A DNA stretch of 64,000 nt from Butyricicoccus pullicaecorum (GCA_018366035.1 JAGZIW010000002.1:1-64000), one strand, 5' to 3'. Positions 24,291 to 33,471 are shown, counted from the first letter of the stretch. A program made the numbers and translations. Notes: generated by a model not told the origin, from the letters alone.

Positions 24291-26258
24291 TTACGGCATA
24301 TCGTCCCGCAGGATATGGTGGTCGCGCAAAACCTTTTCCACGACCGTTCCCTTGATCGCCCTCAAAATCGGCTTTTTCACAAGGTTCAGCGGTGCCGGCA
24401 GTTCAATTTCCAGCGGAGATTTCCCGTCCAGCAGACATACGGAGCTTTTCAAAAGTTCACGCACATCATAGGCGCTCGCCCAAACCTCCGGCACGCCGCG
24501 GTCTACACCGAGCAGCCCATAAACAGCCTCCATTGCCGTGCGCACCGAGTACTCGGTCGTAAACACTGTATCGCGCGGCGTTTCCGCAAACTGTCCCAAA
24601 AATGCAAAGTTCACACAGCCGTCTGGAATGACATCAGGACGATCTCCCTTTGTACGCGGCATAAAAAATGCGGTGATATAGGGCATCATGGTCGGCACAC
24701 AAACCGCGCTGTTCTCTGCAAGTTCTGGAATCTGCTCAACAGGCACACCGATATGATACAGCCATTCCTCCGTGATTTCCTTTCCCGTGCACGCTTTCAT
24801 TGGCTTCTTGACATAATCACCCAGCACGTCCGTAAACAGTCCATATACCCAAACACAGACCTTGTCCGGCTCCTGCTCACGAAACTGTCCCTGCCGGTTG
24901 ATGGTCCAGCTCAGCAGCCACTTGGAATCCTGACAGCTTACAATCCCGCCTGTTACCACATGCCCGCTCGTTGGGTCACGCTTACAAATCTTTGTGATAT
25001 AGGGGAGAATTTTGTCGTCCAATGTGGTGATTGTCGCAGACTCCCAATTGGTCTTTTCCACATCTGCGCAGAACTTTTCCGGACGTCCAAATGCCGGATC
25101 CTGCTTTGCAATATTTTTCCAAAGCTCCCAGCAGCCGCTGGTGCGCACCTCTGCGTCCCCTCTCGGTGCATGGTTCTGATCGCCGTAAATTGTGCCCTCC
25201 GTACAGCTGCCATTTGTCACAAAGACCAAATCCTTTTCGGTCAGCGAGATCGTCTGTTCCTCGCCATCTACTCTGCACACAATAGAGGCTGCTATTTTCT
25301 TTCCGTCTTTCTTTTCAAAAAGCACATTGGTAACCTCTGTACGGAACCGAAAATCGACACCTGCTGCCTCCAGATATTTCTGCATGGGCAGGATCAGGGA
25401 TTCATACTGATTGTAGCGCGTAAATTTCAACGCACTGAAATCCGGCAAGCCTGCAATATGATGGAGAAAACGCTGAAAATACAGCTTCATTTCCAGTGCA
25501 CTGTGCCAATTCTCAAAGGCGAACATGGTTCTCCAGTACAGCCAGAAGGTGGAATCAAACACCTCATCATCAAATACATCTTCAATGGTCTTATCGTAAA
25601 GGTCCTCATTCTTGGTCAAAAAGAGTTTGACGATCTGCATACACGCTTTTTGGCTCAGGTTGAATCTGCCGTCGGTGTGTGCATCTTGTCCACGGTTGAC
25701 GGTTGCCCGACAAAGCGAATAGTTTGGGTCATGCTTATTGAGCCAATAGAACTCATCGAGCACCGAAGCCCCCTCGATTTCCAGAGAGGGTATGCTGTGG
25801 AACAAATCCCACAAACATTCAAAATGGTTTTCCATTTCTCTGCCGCCGCGCATGATATAGCCACGGCTCGGATCATAGATCCCATCGCACGCACCCCCCG
25901 CAATATCCATTGCCTCTAAGATATGAATATGAGAGCCCTGCATCTGTCCATCTCGAACCAGAAAACAAGCCGCCGCGAGGGAGGCAAGCCCGCTCCCCAC
26001 AATATAGGCACTCTTTTCATCGACCCCTTCCGGCTTTTCCGGTCTTGCAAATGCCTCATAATTGCCATTGGTATAATAGATACCCTTGCTGTTTTTTTCG
26101 TGTATTCCAAGTTCTGTATTGCGATATGTGTGGTTTTCCTGCGGCTTTTTATGATCCGCATCACGCAGCTTCTTCTTTGCCAAAGCTGCGGCTGTGGCCG
26201 CGCCTGCAAGCCCCGCCGCTGCAACCGTCAGTCGAATGAGATTCTTTGCCATATCCAT
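24291..26258 (-). CDS. ohyA: Oleate hydratase (myosin-cross-reactive antigen family)
   Basis: About 655 residues, FAD-dependent enzyme adding water to cis-9 double bonds of unsaturated fatty acids to give 10-hydroxy acids, a detoxification reaction in gut bacteria. The FAD motif is SAYIVGSGLASLAAACFLVRDG near residue 85, then GGACDGIYDPSRGYIMRGGREMENHFECLWDL and the C-terminal NFAFLGQFAETPRDTVFTTEYSVRTAMEAVY. It is longer than many homologues because of an extra N-terminal hydrophobic helix (LIRLTVAAAGLAGAATAAAL), probably a membrane anchor. ATG 26258 follows aaagg; GTG 26264 and ATG 26252 are alternatives. Confidence 0.95.
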   Translation of the reverse strand: MDMAKNLIRLTVAAAGLAGAATAAALAKKKLRDADHKKPQENHTYRNTELGIHEKNSKGIYYTNGNYEAFARPEKPEGVDEKSAYIVGSGLASLAAACFLVRDGQMQGSHIHILEAMDIAGGACDGIYDPSRGYIMRGGREMENHFECLWDLFHSIPSLEIEGASVLDEFYWLNKHDPNYSLCRATVNRGQDAHTDGRFNLSQKACMQIVKLFLTKNEDLYDKTIEDVFDDEVFDSTFWLYWRTMFAFENWHSALEMKLYFQRFLHHIAGLPDFSALKFTRYNQYESLILPMQKYLEAAGVDFRFRTEVTNVLFEKKDGKKIAASIVCRVDGEEQTISLTEKDLVFVTNGSCTEGTIYGDQNHAPRGDAEVRTSGCWELWKNIAKQDPAFGRPEKFCADVEKTNWESATITTLDDKILPYITKICKRDPTSGHVVTGGIVSCQDSKWLLSWTINRQGQFREQEPDKVCVWVYGLFTDVLGDYVKKPMKACTGKEITEEWLYHIGVPVEQIPELAENSAVCVPTMMPYITAFFMPRTKGDRPDVIPDGCVNFAFLGQFAETPRDTVFTTEYSVRTAMEAVYGLLGVDRGVPEVWASAYDVRELLKSSVCLLDGKSPLEIELPAPLNLVKKPILRAIKGTVVEKVLRDHHILRDDMP

Positions 26259-26317
26259 GACCACCTTTCCGGTTTTTCTGTTCTTGTCGTTTGTATGGCT
26301 CTATCCTACGGCGCACT

Positions 26318-26350
26318 ATTTACAAAAATGGAAATTCGTTTTTTGTAAAT
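26318..26350. promoter_or_regulatory. Inverted repeat upstream of ohyA
   Basis: Perfect 11-bp arms atttacaaaaa (26318-26328) and tttttgtaaat (26340-26350) with an 11-bp gap, 60-90 bp before the ohyA start. It could be an operator with two half-sites on one helix face. No promoter is certain beside it. Confidence 0.4.
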
Positions 26351-26459
26351 CCATCGAAAATTTCTCATGTTTTTCCATATACCGCGCTGATATGAGCATC
26401 AAACACGAGCAGGATACCCCAATTTTACAGAAGTTACCCACGTTTTGCATTTTTAATTT

Positions 26460-27671
26460 TTATTTTGCAAGAGAAAATGTAAATGCCGGCTCATCATAAT
26501 GCTCATTCGGAATCCAATGCACGGATCTATCGGTCATATTGTAAACCACACTGTGTACGGTGCAGCCATTGTTGTCATCATTTTTCCAGCTTCTTCTGCC
26601 AACTATGCTTAGAATATCCATGGCAACCTGTTCATCTTTCACAACTCCATTTGTCTTTGCAAGCTCCGCATACAGCCTGTCATAGCGATCGACACCCTTC
26701 TTGTCCGATGCCGGAGCGTCTGCATAATAGTCTGGCTGAATGATAAAGTTTGTAACCACCTGATACTCTGCTTTGCCTTCTATTTCTCCGATGTGCGCAT
26801 CGCTATCCTGATAAGTTACCACCAGTTCTCTCTTTGCACCATCATTATCTGTTGCATCTGTACCCGCGACCCATTCCAAAATTGCACTTTTTCCGCTCGC
26901 ATCTGCCACCATGTAATGATACGAAGTCTTTGCCGAATCGTGCAGGTCATACGCGGAAGCAATTTCAACCGCCTCCTCTACGGTATCTGCATAATCCAAA
27001 ATCAAGCGCAGCAAGGTGGTAGAGGTAAAGTCCGGTCTTTGCGTGTCCTGATTGGTGGGGACGGTTTTCTCTCCGCCCTGATAGGTCATGTAAATCCCAC
27101 AGCTGACGCCTGCATCATTGATACCGTCCAGCGGTATATATGGTGCTGCAAGTGCCGTGATTTTATCCATCAAATTATCTGGATTTTTGTTCACGTCCAA
27201 GCCAAGGAACTGTAAATCGGTCGTGGAGATTGTCGCATGACGTCCCTCCGACGCCTCGGTAAACACAATACAGGTATTGGTCTTGGAGAAGTCATAGTTG
27301 CGTGCAAACAAGGCATCTCCCGCCTCCGTCTTTGCCGTAAACGATGAACAGGCAATTTCCGGATCGGTGATGTTGATTTTCAAGAATCCTTTGGTGATTT
27401 TATTGGTAATGAAATCGATCAGTTCACTGTCGCTTTTGACACCGCCCTGCGCAATAAAATCGTCGAGATAAAAGCCGCCTTTGACCTGCATAGTATAAAC
27501 CGCCCCGTCCTCATGGGCATCATCACGCTCTCTGAGCAGCTTCATGCTCGCCACTGTAGAGATTTCATTGTGCCAAACGGCATAAACCGTTCCAGCAAAG
27601 GCCAGCAGCATCATCAATATGCCAGTTCCAATCCAAACAGCTATCTTTTTTCCCCTTGTTTTTCTTTCCAT
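26460..27671 (-). CDS. Choloylglycine hydrolase-like (linear amide C-N hydrolase), membrane-anchored
   Basis: A 403-residue Ntn hydrolase-like protein with an N-terminal membrane anchor (about 10-32) and a pro-segment before the putative nucleophile Cys108 in IACSSFTAKT. Arg124 (LFARNYDF) and Asp127 sit at Cys+16 and Cys+19, the spacing of Cys2, Arg18 and Asp21 in bile salt hydrolases; NDAGVSCGIYMTYQ matches the following core strand. It should cleave amide bonds of bile acid or N-acyl conjugates outside the membrane after self-processing. Substrate is open: bile salts, N-acyl amines or penicillin-like amides. It lies upstream of ohyA on the same strand. Confidence 0.82.
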   Translation of the reverse strand: MERKTRGKKIAVWIGTGILMMLLAFAGTVYAVWHNEISTVASMKLLRERDDAHEDGAVYTMQVKGGFYLDDFIAQGGVKSDSELIDFITNKITKGFLKINITDPEIACSSFTAKTEAGDALFARNYDFSKTNTCIVFTEASEGRHATISTTDLQFLGLDVNKNPDNLMDKITALAAPYIPLDGINDAGVSCGIYMTYQGGEKTVPTNQDTQRPDFTSTTLLRLILDYADTVEEAVEIASAYDLHDSAKTSYHYMVADASGKSAILEWVAGTDATDNDGAKRELVVTYQDSDAHIGEIEGKAEYQVVTNFIIQPDYYADAPASDKKGVDRYDRLYAELAKTNGVVKDEQVAMDILSIVGRRSWKNDDNNGCTVHSVVYNMTDRSVHWIPNEHYDEPAFTFSLAK

Positions 27672-27724
27672 TGTGATATTTCCTCTATTCTATAATTTTC
27701 TCTGCACGGTCGACCTATATAATT

Positions 27725-27743
27725 TAATTTGCATATCAAATTA
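27725..27743. promoter_or_regulatory. 19-bp palindrome resembling a FabT-type box
   Basis: taatttgcatatcaaatta is symmetric around a 5-bp centre (aatttg / caaatt) and resembles the FabT consensus core TTTGATTATCAAA. It lies between the predicted start site and the start codon of the hydrolase gene. The regulator is not known. Confidence 0.4.
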
Positions 27744-27773
27744 TATGGGTAAAAAATCGGCAGCCTGTTTGAT

Positions 27774-27802
27774 ATGTTACCACGCGCCTGCCAATTCGTC
27801 AA
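27774..27802 (-). promoter_or_regulatory. Promoter of the choloylglycine hydrolase-like gene
   Basis: On the minus strand: -35 TTGACG (27802-27797), 17-bp spacer, -10 TAACAT (27779-27774). Confidence 0.5.
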
Positions 27803-27863
27803 GATACTGCCTGTAAGCGCCAGCATAAGTCATGCGTTCGTCGGAAAGCCGTGGCTGTTCGAG

Positions 27864-27950
27864 GTGACCGCCGCGCAAAGCGCTAAACAATGCCCAAAAC
27901 CGCACATAGGCGGTTTCGGGCATTTTGTAAATTCACGCACATGTCGCAAC
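27864..27950 (-). repeat. Dispersed terminator-linked repeat, copy B
   Basis: On the minus strand, 13 bp or more after the MATE stop: gcgacatgtgcgtg, then a 15-bp stem (27924-27910 with 27903-27889; one G-U pair), then agcgctttgcgcggcggtcac. The same blocks and order occur in copies A and C. It should terminate the MATE gene. Confidence 0.65.
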
Positions 27951-27963
27951 ATCTTACGCAGTT

Positions 27964-29343
27964 TTATGCACCCTTTTCCTGCGCAATTGCCTCTTTCCGT
28001 TTGTGCAGCAGTCCATTCATACATTTCGCATACACATACGCTGAAATGGTAGCGCTGATCAAATCCACCACCGGCTCTGCAAAGAACACATTTTCAATGC
28101 CCCAAATCAGCGGAAATACAATCATACAGCCAAAATACAGCACCTTTCTCAAGGTAGAAAGTGTAATTGCATATTTGACTGCCGAAAGTCCGGTAAAACC
28201 GTCTACAATGGTATACTGCAAAGCAAGCGGTAAAATCATAATGGTCATGATCTTAATGATCTTTATGGACAGATTCATATAAAACGCCTCGTTGGTAAAG
28301 AGACGCACAAAATATGGAGACAGCGTATGTGCTGCCAGCATCATAATACCGCTGAATATCAGACAGACAATGAGTGTTTTCTTTTGTCCGTCCTTGACAC
28401 GGTCCATCTGCCCTGCACCATAGTTAAAGCCCAGAATCGGCTGGGTTGCACCAGTCATGCCCCCCAACGGCAGGGTAATCATCAAAAAGAAACTTTGTGC
28501 GATGGTATTACAGGTGACCAGCTGATCGCCATATCCCGCTCCTCCATAGTGCTGCAATACCATGTTGGTGGCAATAATCAATCCGCTGTCCAGCGCCACG
28601 ATGATAAAGGGTGACAGACCAATGACCAGCACACGCACCATCAGCCGCACATCATACTCCCCAAAGGTAATGCGCACCGGCGGACGCTTGCCAAACAGAA
28701 AGATGAGCACAATCGCACAGGACGCCATCTGTGCAATCACGGTTGCAATCGCCGCTCCGGCAACCCCCATATCCAATCCAAAAATGAAAACAGGGTCGAG
28801 CACAATGTTGGTGACTGCCCCGATCACAACCGAAAACATTGCCATTTTGGAAAAACCCTGACAAATGACAAACACATTCATACCCATGGCAACGATTGCA
28901 AAGACACTGCCTGCGGCATAAATCGTCATATATGTATTGGCATAGGAAAATGTCGCTTCACTTGCGCCAAAAAGCATCAACAGCGGCTGGCGGAAAGCAA
29001 TCACCAAAAGCGTGATTGCGACACCCATCATGACCATCATCAAAAAGCAGTTTGCCATGATACGGCGTGCCTCGTCCAAATCATCTTCCCCCATACGAAT
29101 ACTCATAAGCGGAGAACCGCCAATCCCCACCCAAATCGAAAATGAGGTAATCAGGGTAACAATCGGACCGCAAATGCCCACCCCCGCCAGTGCAACTGCT
29201 CCGATTTCCGGAATATTCCCGATAAAAATACGGTCTACAATGCTGTAAAGCACGTTGATAAACTGTGCCAGCATGGCGGGTATCGTCAGCCGCAGCACAA
29301 GCCCCCACATGCTATCATTTCTTAAATCATTTTCCTTACGCAT
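27964..29343 (-). CDS. MATE-family efflux transporter
   Basis: About 459 residues with about 12 membrane helices; begins MRKENDLRNDSMWGLVLRLTIPAM with the family's N-terminal VDRIFIGNIPEIGAVALAG. Central NTIAQSFFLMITLPLGGMTGATQPILGFNYGAGQ is characteristic. Exports drugs or metabolites by Na+/H+ antiport. ATG at 29343 fits the family start, although the nearest purine-rich site (ggggg) is 12 bases away; a TTG three codons earlier is possible. It is unlike the 3.7-kb MATE and has no adjacent regulator. Confidence 0.92.
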   Translation of the reverse strand: MRKENDLRNDSMWGLVLRLTIPAMLAQFINVLYSIVDRIFIGNIPEIGAVALAGVGICGPIVTLITSFSIWVGIGGSPLMSIRMGEDDLDEARRIMANCFLMMVMMGVAITLLVIAFRQPLLMLFGASEATFSYANTYMTIYAAGSVFAIVAMGMNVFVICQGFSKMAMFSVVIGAVTNIVLDPVFIFGLDMGVAGAAIATVIAQMASCAIVLIFLFGKRPPVRITFGEYDVRLMVRVLVIGLSPFIIVALDSGLIIATNMVLQHYGGAGYGDQLVTCNTIAQSFFLMITLPLGGMTGATQPILGFNYGAGQMDRVKDGQKKTLIVCLIFSGIMMLAAHTLSPYFVRLFTNEAFYMNLSIKIIKIMTIMILPLALQYTIVDGFTGLSAVKYAITLSTLRKVLYFGCMIVFPLIWGIENVFFAEPVVDLISATISAYVYAKCMNGLLHKRKEAIAQEKGA

Positions 29344-29709
29344 CTCGCTCAAAATCCCCCTATTCTCATTTAATACAAAATAGCATATTTCAATCCGAGA
29401 TGCCATAGCTTTTTTTGATTTTTTATTTTAGTCTTATCTTCTCTACTTTTTCAACAAACCATCAGGCTGTATATTTCATATTTTCCAGCATATTTAATAA
29501 TTCTTCAGATATCTATACCCATGTCATAGCAGTATCATAACGACTGAAAAATACTTTATATGCCCGCTTTTCTCGTCTATCGTCGTCTTATTTTGTTGTG
29601 TCTATTCCAAAATACAGACAAAATGCAGACTTTCCGTTAACTTTCTTTTTGATATGCCGATGATATAAACAAGAGCCGTGTCCAAAATATGGAAGAAGGA
29701 GATGAAAAC
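29344..29709. other. Divergent intergenic region, MATE / coiled-coil gene
   Basis: AT-rich, 366 bp. No gene, repeat or confident promoter is visible. The ribosome binding site aaggagatg for the plus-strand gene is at its right end. Confidence 0.4.
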
Positions 29710-30531
29710 ATGAGCATATCCATGATTGGTTCCATCAACACCTATATCAAGACCCTGAAAATGCACCAAACATGGACCGAGCGCCAGCAAAAAGGGGATT
29801 ACTCCGGCAAAGCACAAACCCTAGATGAGTGGATTCAGGAGCGGACGCACGAGAAGGGCGGGATTAACTATGTAGAGCCGCCCCAAGCCCCGCCGGATTT
29901 GGATCTGCAAGCCATTCAAACGAAGGTTTCAAACGGCAAGAAGCTGACCCCCGCAGAAAAGGATTATCTGCAAAAGCACGACCCCGAAACACTGGAAAAG
30001 GCGCGGGAAATCGAACGCACACAGGAAAGTTTCAAGCGGGCACTGCGGCGCTGTCGTACCAAGGAAGATGTGGAACGGCTGCGCATGACACAGCTCAGTT
30101 CGTCCATGGCTACGCTCAACGCCGTGCAAAACAATCCCAATATCCCCCTAAATAAAAAATTGGAAGTCGCTTTGCAGGAACAGGGAAAGGTCAATGCCGC
30201 AGCAAGAGAAATCCGCCAATATGTCAAGGACGGGCATTATGAAAAGCTGCCGACCGATGCCGAAAAGATTCAGGCAGAACAGCAAGAAATGGAGCAAAAC
30301 CGGCCTTTGGAAAAACCAACGCAGACTGAAAAGCCCGCTTCACCTTCGGAATCCCACGAAAATCCCCCCTCTGAACAGGCACCCGAAACACCGGAGCCAC
30401 CAAAAATCGATATCGAAACCCCTGAACAGCGCAAGGTCAAGCGCGCCAACGCGAAGGCTGCCTACGGACAGGCTGCCGCCATGACAGAGACGCCAGACTT
30501 TAATACAGCGCAGCTTGATATCCGAGGCTAA
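29710..30531 (+). CDS. Hydrophilic protein with helical N-terminus and proline-rich C-terminal segment, unknown
   Basis: About 273 residues: MSISMIGSINTYIKTLKMHQ start, a charged helical region (about 60-195, with LTPAEKDYLQKHDPETLEKAREIERTQ), then a disordered Pro/Glu-rich stretch (about 200-245) and a short helical tail. No signal peptide or membrane segment, and no cysteine apart from one in RRCRTKED. ATG 29710 is chosen for its aaggag site; an in-frame ATG lies 21 bp upstream. The pattern resembles flagellar or sporulation accessory proteins but I cannot name a family. It is a monocistronic gene with a clear terminator. Confidence 0.7.
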   Translation: MSISMIGSINTYIKTLKMHQTWTERQQKGDYSGKAQTLDEWIQERTHEKGGINYVEPPQAPPDLDLQAIQTKVSNGKKLTPAEKDYLQKHDPETLEKAREIERTQESFKRALRRCRTKEDVERLRMTQLSSSMATLNAVQNNPNIPLNKKLEVALQEQGKVNAAAREIRQYVKDGHYEKLPTDAEKIQAEQQEMEQNRPLEKPTQTEKPASPSESHENPPSEQAPETPEPPKIDIETPEQRKVKRANAKAAYGQAAAMTETPDFNTAQLDIRG

Positions 30532-30558
30532 CGATATCAGCCACTCGGAGTAAAAAGA

Positions 30559-30598
30559 ATAGCGTGTAGAAGATACCGGATATCTTCCACACGCTATT
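30559..30598 (+). terminator. Terminator after the coiled-coil gene
   Basis: Stem aatagcgtgtagaagata/tatcttccacacgctatt with a short ccgg loop and one unpaired position, then tttt. Confidence 0.75.
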
Positions 30599-30631
30599 TT
30601 CTGATTTCAGATGAATACGATAAAAGAGGCC

Positions 30632-31900
30632 TTATTCCACGGAATCATTTGACCACTTGAGCAAATCCAGAATATAAAAAATCAGGCTTAACACCATGGC
30701 AACAATCGCAGCCAGCACCATACCCTTGAGCTGTACATCACCAATGTTGACTGCCACCCCTGACAGACCTACAACAAAAATAACCGAGGTCAATACCATA
30801 TTGCGGTTGCGACTGTAATCTACATGATGATCGACCAGAACGCGCAGACCCGAAGTGCCAATCATGCCATACAGCAGGAATGATATGCCGCCAACCACAG
30901 CGCCCGGAATGGTCTGAATCAGCGCCGTGAGCGGCCCGACAAACGAACAAATAATAGAAATGACAGCTGCACCCGCAATCACACGAACAGAATACACGCG
31001 CGTCATCGCCATAACGCCAATATTTTCACCATAGGTTGTCGTTGGCACAGAGCCAATCAAGCCGGAAACCATCGTTGAAAAGTTATCGGCAAACAGAGAG
31101 CGATGCAGCCCGGGTTCTTTCATAAGGTCACGTCCGATAATCTGGCTTGTCACAATTTGATGCCCAATATGCTCAGATGTGATGACCAGAATGACAGGCA
31201 GCAGCACCATAATAGCCTCTGGCTTGAATTTTGCCATCTGGAAATGCGGGAGCTGCAAAAAATTCTGGGTCAATGCGCCCATGACATCTGCCGTTGTGAC
31301 AACACCAGTTGCCAATGCAGCTGCATAGCCTGCGATAATAGCGATCAAAATAGGAATCACGGACAAAAATCCACGAAACAGCACATTGCCAAAAACGGCA
31401 ACGCCCAATGTAACCAAAAATACAATGACATTTTGCGGAGCGATCTCCTCCCCCAAAATGCCGGCAGTATTGGCAGCACTTCCGGCAAGCTCCAAACCAA
31501 TCAGCGCAACAACCGGTCCCATAGCAGCGGGCGGCAAAACAATGTCAATCCAGCGTGTACCAAATTTATACACGACAAGTGCCAGCACGCAGCCAATGGC
31601 GCCTACGGCAACAAAGCCTCCCAGTGCATATTCATATCCCCAATTTTGAATGACGATGCCTGCCGGTGCCAAAAACGCGAACGACGAGCCCAGATACGCC
31701 GGTGCCTTTCCCTTGGTGATGGCAATGAACAGCAAGGTTCCAACACCATTCATGAACAACACAATTGCCGGACTGATACCGAGCAGAAATGGCACAAGCA
31801 CAGATGCACCAAACATGGCGAACATGTGCTGAATGGACAGCGGCACAAGCAGACGCGCCGGTACCTTGTCCTCGACCTGAATGATTTGCTTTGACTGCAT
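30632..31900 (-). CDS. uraA: Uracil/xanthine permease (NCS2 family)
   Basis: About 422 residues with about 12 to 14 membrane helices. VPARLLVPLSIQHMFAMFGASVLVPFLLG, the TTTYGENIGVMAMTRVYSVRV signature and the SEHIGHQ motif are those of UraA/PyrP uracil-proton symporters. Start 31900 follows ggaagagg; the frame extends 54 bp upstream without a site. The leader contains an inverted repeat, ggcaa...ttgcc, but no convincing PyrR or purine element. Alone, not with pyr genes, so specificity (uracil or xanthine) is not proven. Confidence 0.88.
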   Translation of the reverse strand: MQSKQIIQVEDKVPARLLVPLSIQHMFAMFGASVLVPFLLGISPAIVLFMNGVGTLLFIAITKGKAPAYLGSSFAFLAPAGIVIQNWGYEYALGGFVAVGAIGCVLALVVYKFGTRWIDIVLPPAAMGPVVALIGLELAGSAANTAGILGEEIAPQNVIVFLVTLGVAVFGNVLFRGFLSVIPILIAIIAGYAAALATGVVTTADVMGALTQNFLQLPHFQMAKFKPEAIMVLLPVILVITSEHIGHQIVTSQIIGRDLMKEPGLHRSLFADNFSTMVSGLIGSVPTTTYGENIGVMAMTRVYSVRVIAGAAVISIICSFVGPLTALIQTIPGAVVGGISFLLYGMIGTSGLRVLVDHHVDYSRNRNMVLTSVIFVVGLSGVAVNIGDVQLKGMVLAAIVAMVLSLIFYILDLLKWSNDSVE

Positions 31901-32151
31901 TTTTTTACCTCTTCCTTTTTGAATTGGCAAAGTCCCCCCTTGCCTGTGAGCCACTGTTTCCCTTAATACAGCTTTCTTTTCTCAGGAAACAAAAACTCTC
32001 CAAGCTAGTATATCATTTTTTTTAACAAAATAAAAGCAAAAAAGATAAGATATCTGCAAATTTCTCCTATGTTCTCTTGTTCTGGAATCAACCGCTCAAC
32101 CCTATACTTTGTCTGCCCTGTATTGCTCTTTGCCTTTCCCCTGCAAAAGCA
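31901..32151. other. Intergenic region upstream of the uracil permease
   Basis: About 250 bp with an AT-rich core. I see no gene. A short inverted repeat, ggcaaggggggactttgcc on the minus strand near 31945-31927, lies in the permease leader. Confidence 0.35.
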
Positions 32152-32178
32152 GAAAGTGAGGTGCCTTACCTCACTTTC
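32152..32178 (-). terminator. Terminator after the 192-residue gene
   Basis: Perfect 11-bp stem gaaagtgaggt/acctcactttc with a 5-base loop, 26 bp past the stop. Confidence 0.7.
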
Positions 32179-32203
32179 CATATATAGATTTACGATTTCC
32201 ATT

Positions 32204-32782
32204 TTACTTTTTATCTCTGCCAAATGCCAGATAGGTAAATTCTTCTCGATAAGATGCCTGTGCCTGCGCCTTTGTTGGAACATCGACAAACTCATACACA
32301 TACTTTTCTCCGAAAAGCGGCTCTGTCAATTGTGCAATCCACTTTTTCAGCGTTTCCAGAACAAGGGGCTTCTGCTCTCGCAGGAAAAGAATTGCGTAGT
32401 CTGGTGCAGCAACAGGAGCCTGCGCATCAAAAATCGTCTTTCCCTCTGCAAACGGCTGATTGCAGAATTCCAAACGCGGAAAAAATGCTGGGTAATACAG
32501 AGAGCCTACAAAATAATCCAGTTTTCCTTTTTTCAGTGCTTCCACTTTTTCCTCGAATACCGGATAATCTGGGTGTTCCCGCTCCATGTACTCATCTGCA
32601 TCAATCATATCTTGAAGGGCAGGCAAATTATAAAAATCAAAGTGAAAGAAAAGGTCCTCCCCTTCCTTGTCATTGGTCACGCTGAACTCCACACTGTTCG
32701 GCTGATCTTGTTCCAAGAGCTGATAAGTCGCCCACCAATAATCCCAATGTCGAATGTGAATATACTTGGTCTTTGTCTGCAT
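32204..32782 (-). CDS. Conserved-looking cytoplasmic protein, unknown
   Basis: About 192 residues, acidic and aromatic-rich, without signal peptide or membrane helix. The start, MQTKTKYIHIRHWDYWWATY, has aaaggag eight bases upstream. Segments such as FFHFDFYNLPALQDMIDADEYMEREHPDYP suggest a globular fold. I do not recognise a family. Monocistronic, with its own terminator. Confidence 0.7.
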   Translation of the reverse strand: MQTKTKYIHIRHWDYWWATYQLLEQDQPNSVEFSVTNDKEGEDLFFHFDFYNLPALQDMIDADEYMEREHPDYPVFEEKVEALKKGKLDYFVGSLYYPAFFPRLEFCNQPFAEGKTIFDAQAPVAAPDYAILFLREQKPLVLETLKKWIAQLTEPLFGEKYVYEFVDVPTKAQAQASYREEFTYLAFGRDKK

Positions 32783-32961
32783 AGGGTGTTCTCCTTTCCA
32801 AAGGTGCATATGCTCCTAGTTGTTATCCATATTTTAACACAAAATCCTGTCCTTGAACAGCACCTTTCTGTGGATTTCACACAAAAACTGTAAATGTGCA
32901 AGAGACGCCTCACGGCTTCTTCCAGCCATCAGCGTGCGTACATATCACTTTGACAGCAAAA

Positions 32962-32991
32962 AAAGAGAGGAACGAAATCGTTCCTCTCTTT
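32962..32991 (-). terminator. rplS terminator
   Basis: Perfect 14-bp stem aaagagaggaacga/tcgttcctctcttt with a 2-base loop, then a T run on the minus strand. Confidence 0.9.
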
Positions 32992-33003
32992 GGATCCAAG
33001 TTC

Positions 33004-33345
33004 TTAAACCTTCTCTGCAACCTTTGCAGCCTTGCCAACGCGGCCACGCAGATAGTACAGCTTTGCACGGCGAACCTTACCATTGCGTACCACTTCGAAC
33101 TTTGCAATGTTCGGGGAGTGTACTGGGAAGGTCTTTTCAACGCCAACGCCATAGGAAATACGGCGAACGGTTACAGTCTTGTTAATACCAGCGTGCTTCA
33201 TAGCAATGATGATGCCTTCAAACACCTGAATACGCTCGCGGTTGCCCTCCTTGATCTTTGCGTGTACCTTTACGGTGTCACCGATCTTGAGCTCGGGCAG
33301 GTCACTCTTGAGCTGCTGCTCAGACAGAACTTTTACTAAATCCAT
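33004..33345 (-). CDS. rplS: 50S ribosomal protein L19
   Basis: 113 residues, normal length. [25 protein letters not shown] and [24 protein letters not shown] segments (here [10 protein letters not shown]) are diagnostic. Located at the 30S-50S interface. Monocistronic here, away from the usual rpsP-rimM-trmD neighbours. A 100-nt structured leader precedes it, with own promoter and strong terminator. Confidence 0.97.
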   Translation of the reverse strand: MDLVKVLSEQQLKSDLPELKIGDTVKVHAKIKEGNRERIQVFEGIIIAMKHAGINKTVTVRRISYGVGVEKTFPVHSPNIAKFEVVRNGKVRRAKLYYLRGRVGKAAKVAEKV

Positions 33346-33442
33346 CTTTCAGTCTTCCTTTCATACTGGATATTCATAACCTATCTTGATATTAAGGCTA
33401 TCCTTCAGCCGGTAGGCAGCGGAATGTCCGTTGTTCTGCATT

Positions 33443-33471
33443 ATTCTACCATACACAACAGACAATCGCAA
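33443..33471 (-). promoter_or_regulatory. rplS promoter
   Basis: On the minus strand: -35 TTGCGA (33471-33466), 17-bp spacer, -10 TAGAAT (33448-33443). The leader of about 90 nt contains inverted repeats (ctgcctaccggctgaaggatag) and might be an autogenous L19 site; that is only a possibility. Confidence 0.5.

Noticed and set aside
31901..31980. PyrR-binding or purine riboswitch element before the uracil permease
   Set aside because: The leader lacks the conserved PyrR loop sequence and the purine aptamer core; only a weak inverted repeat is present.
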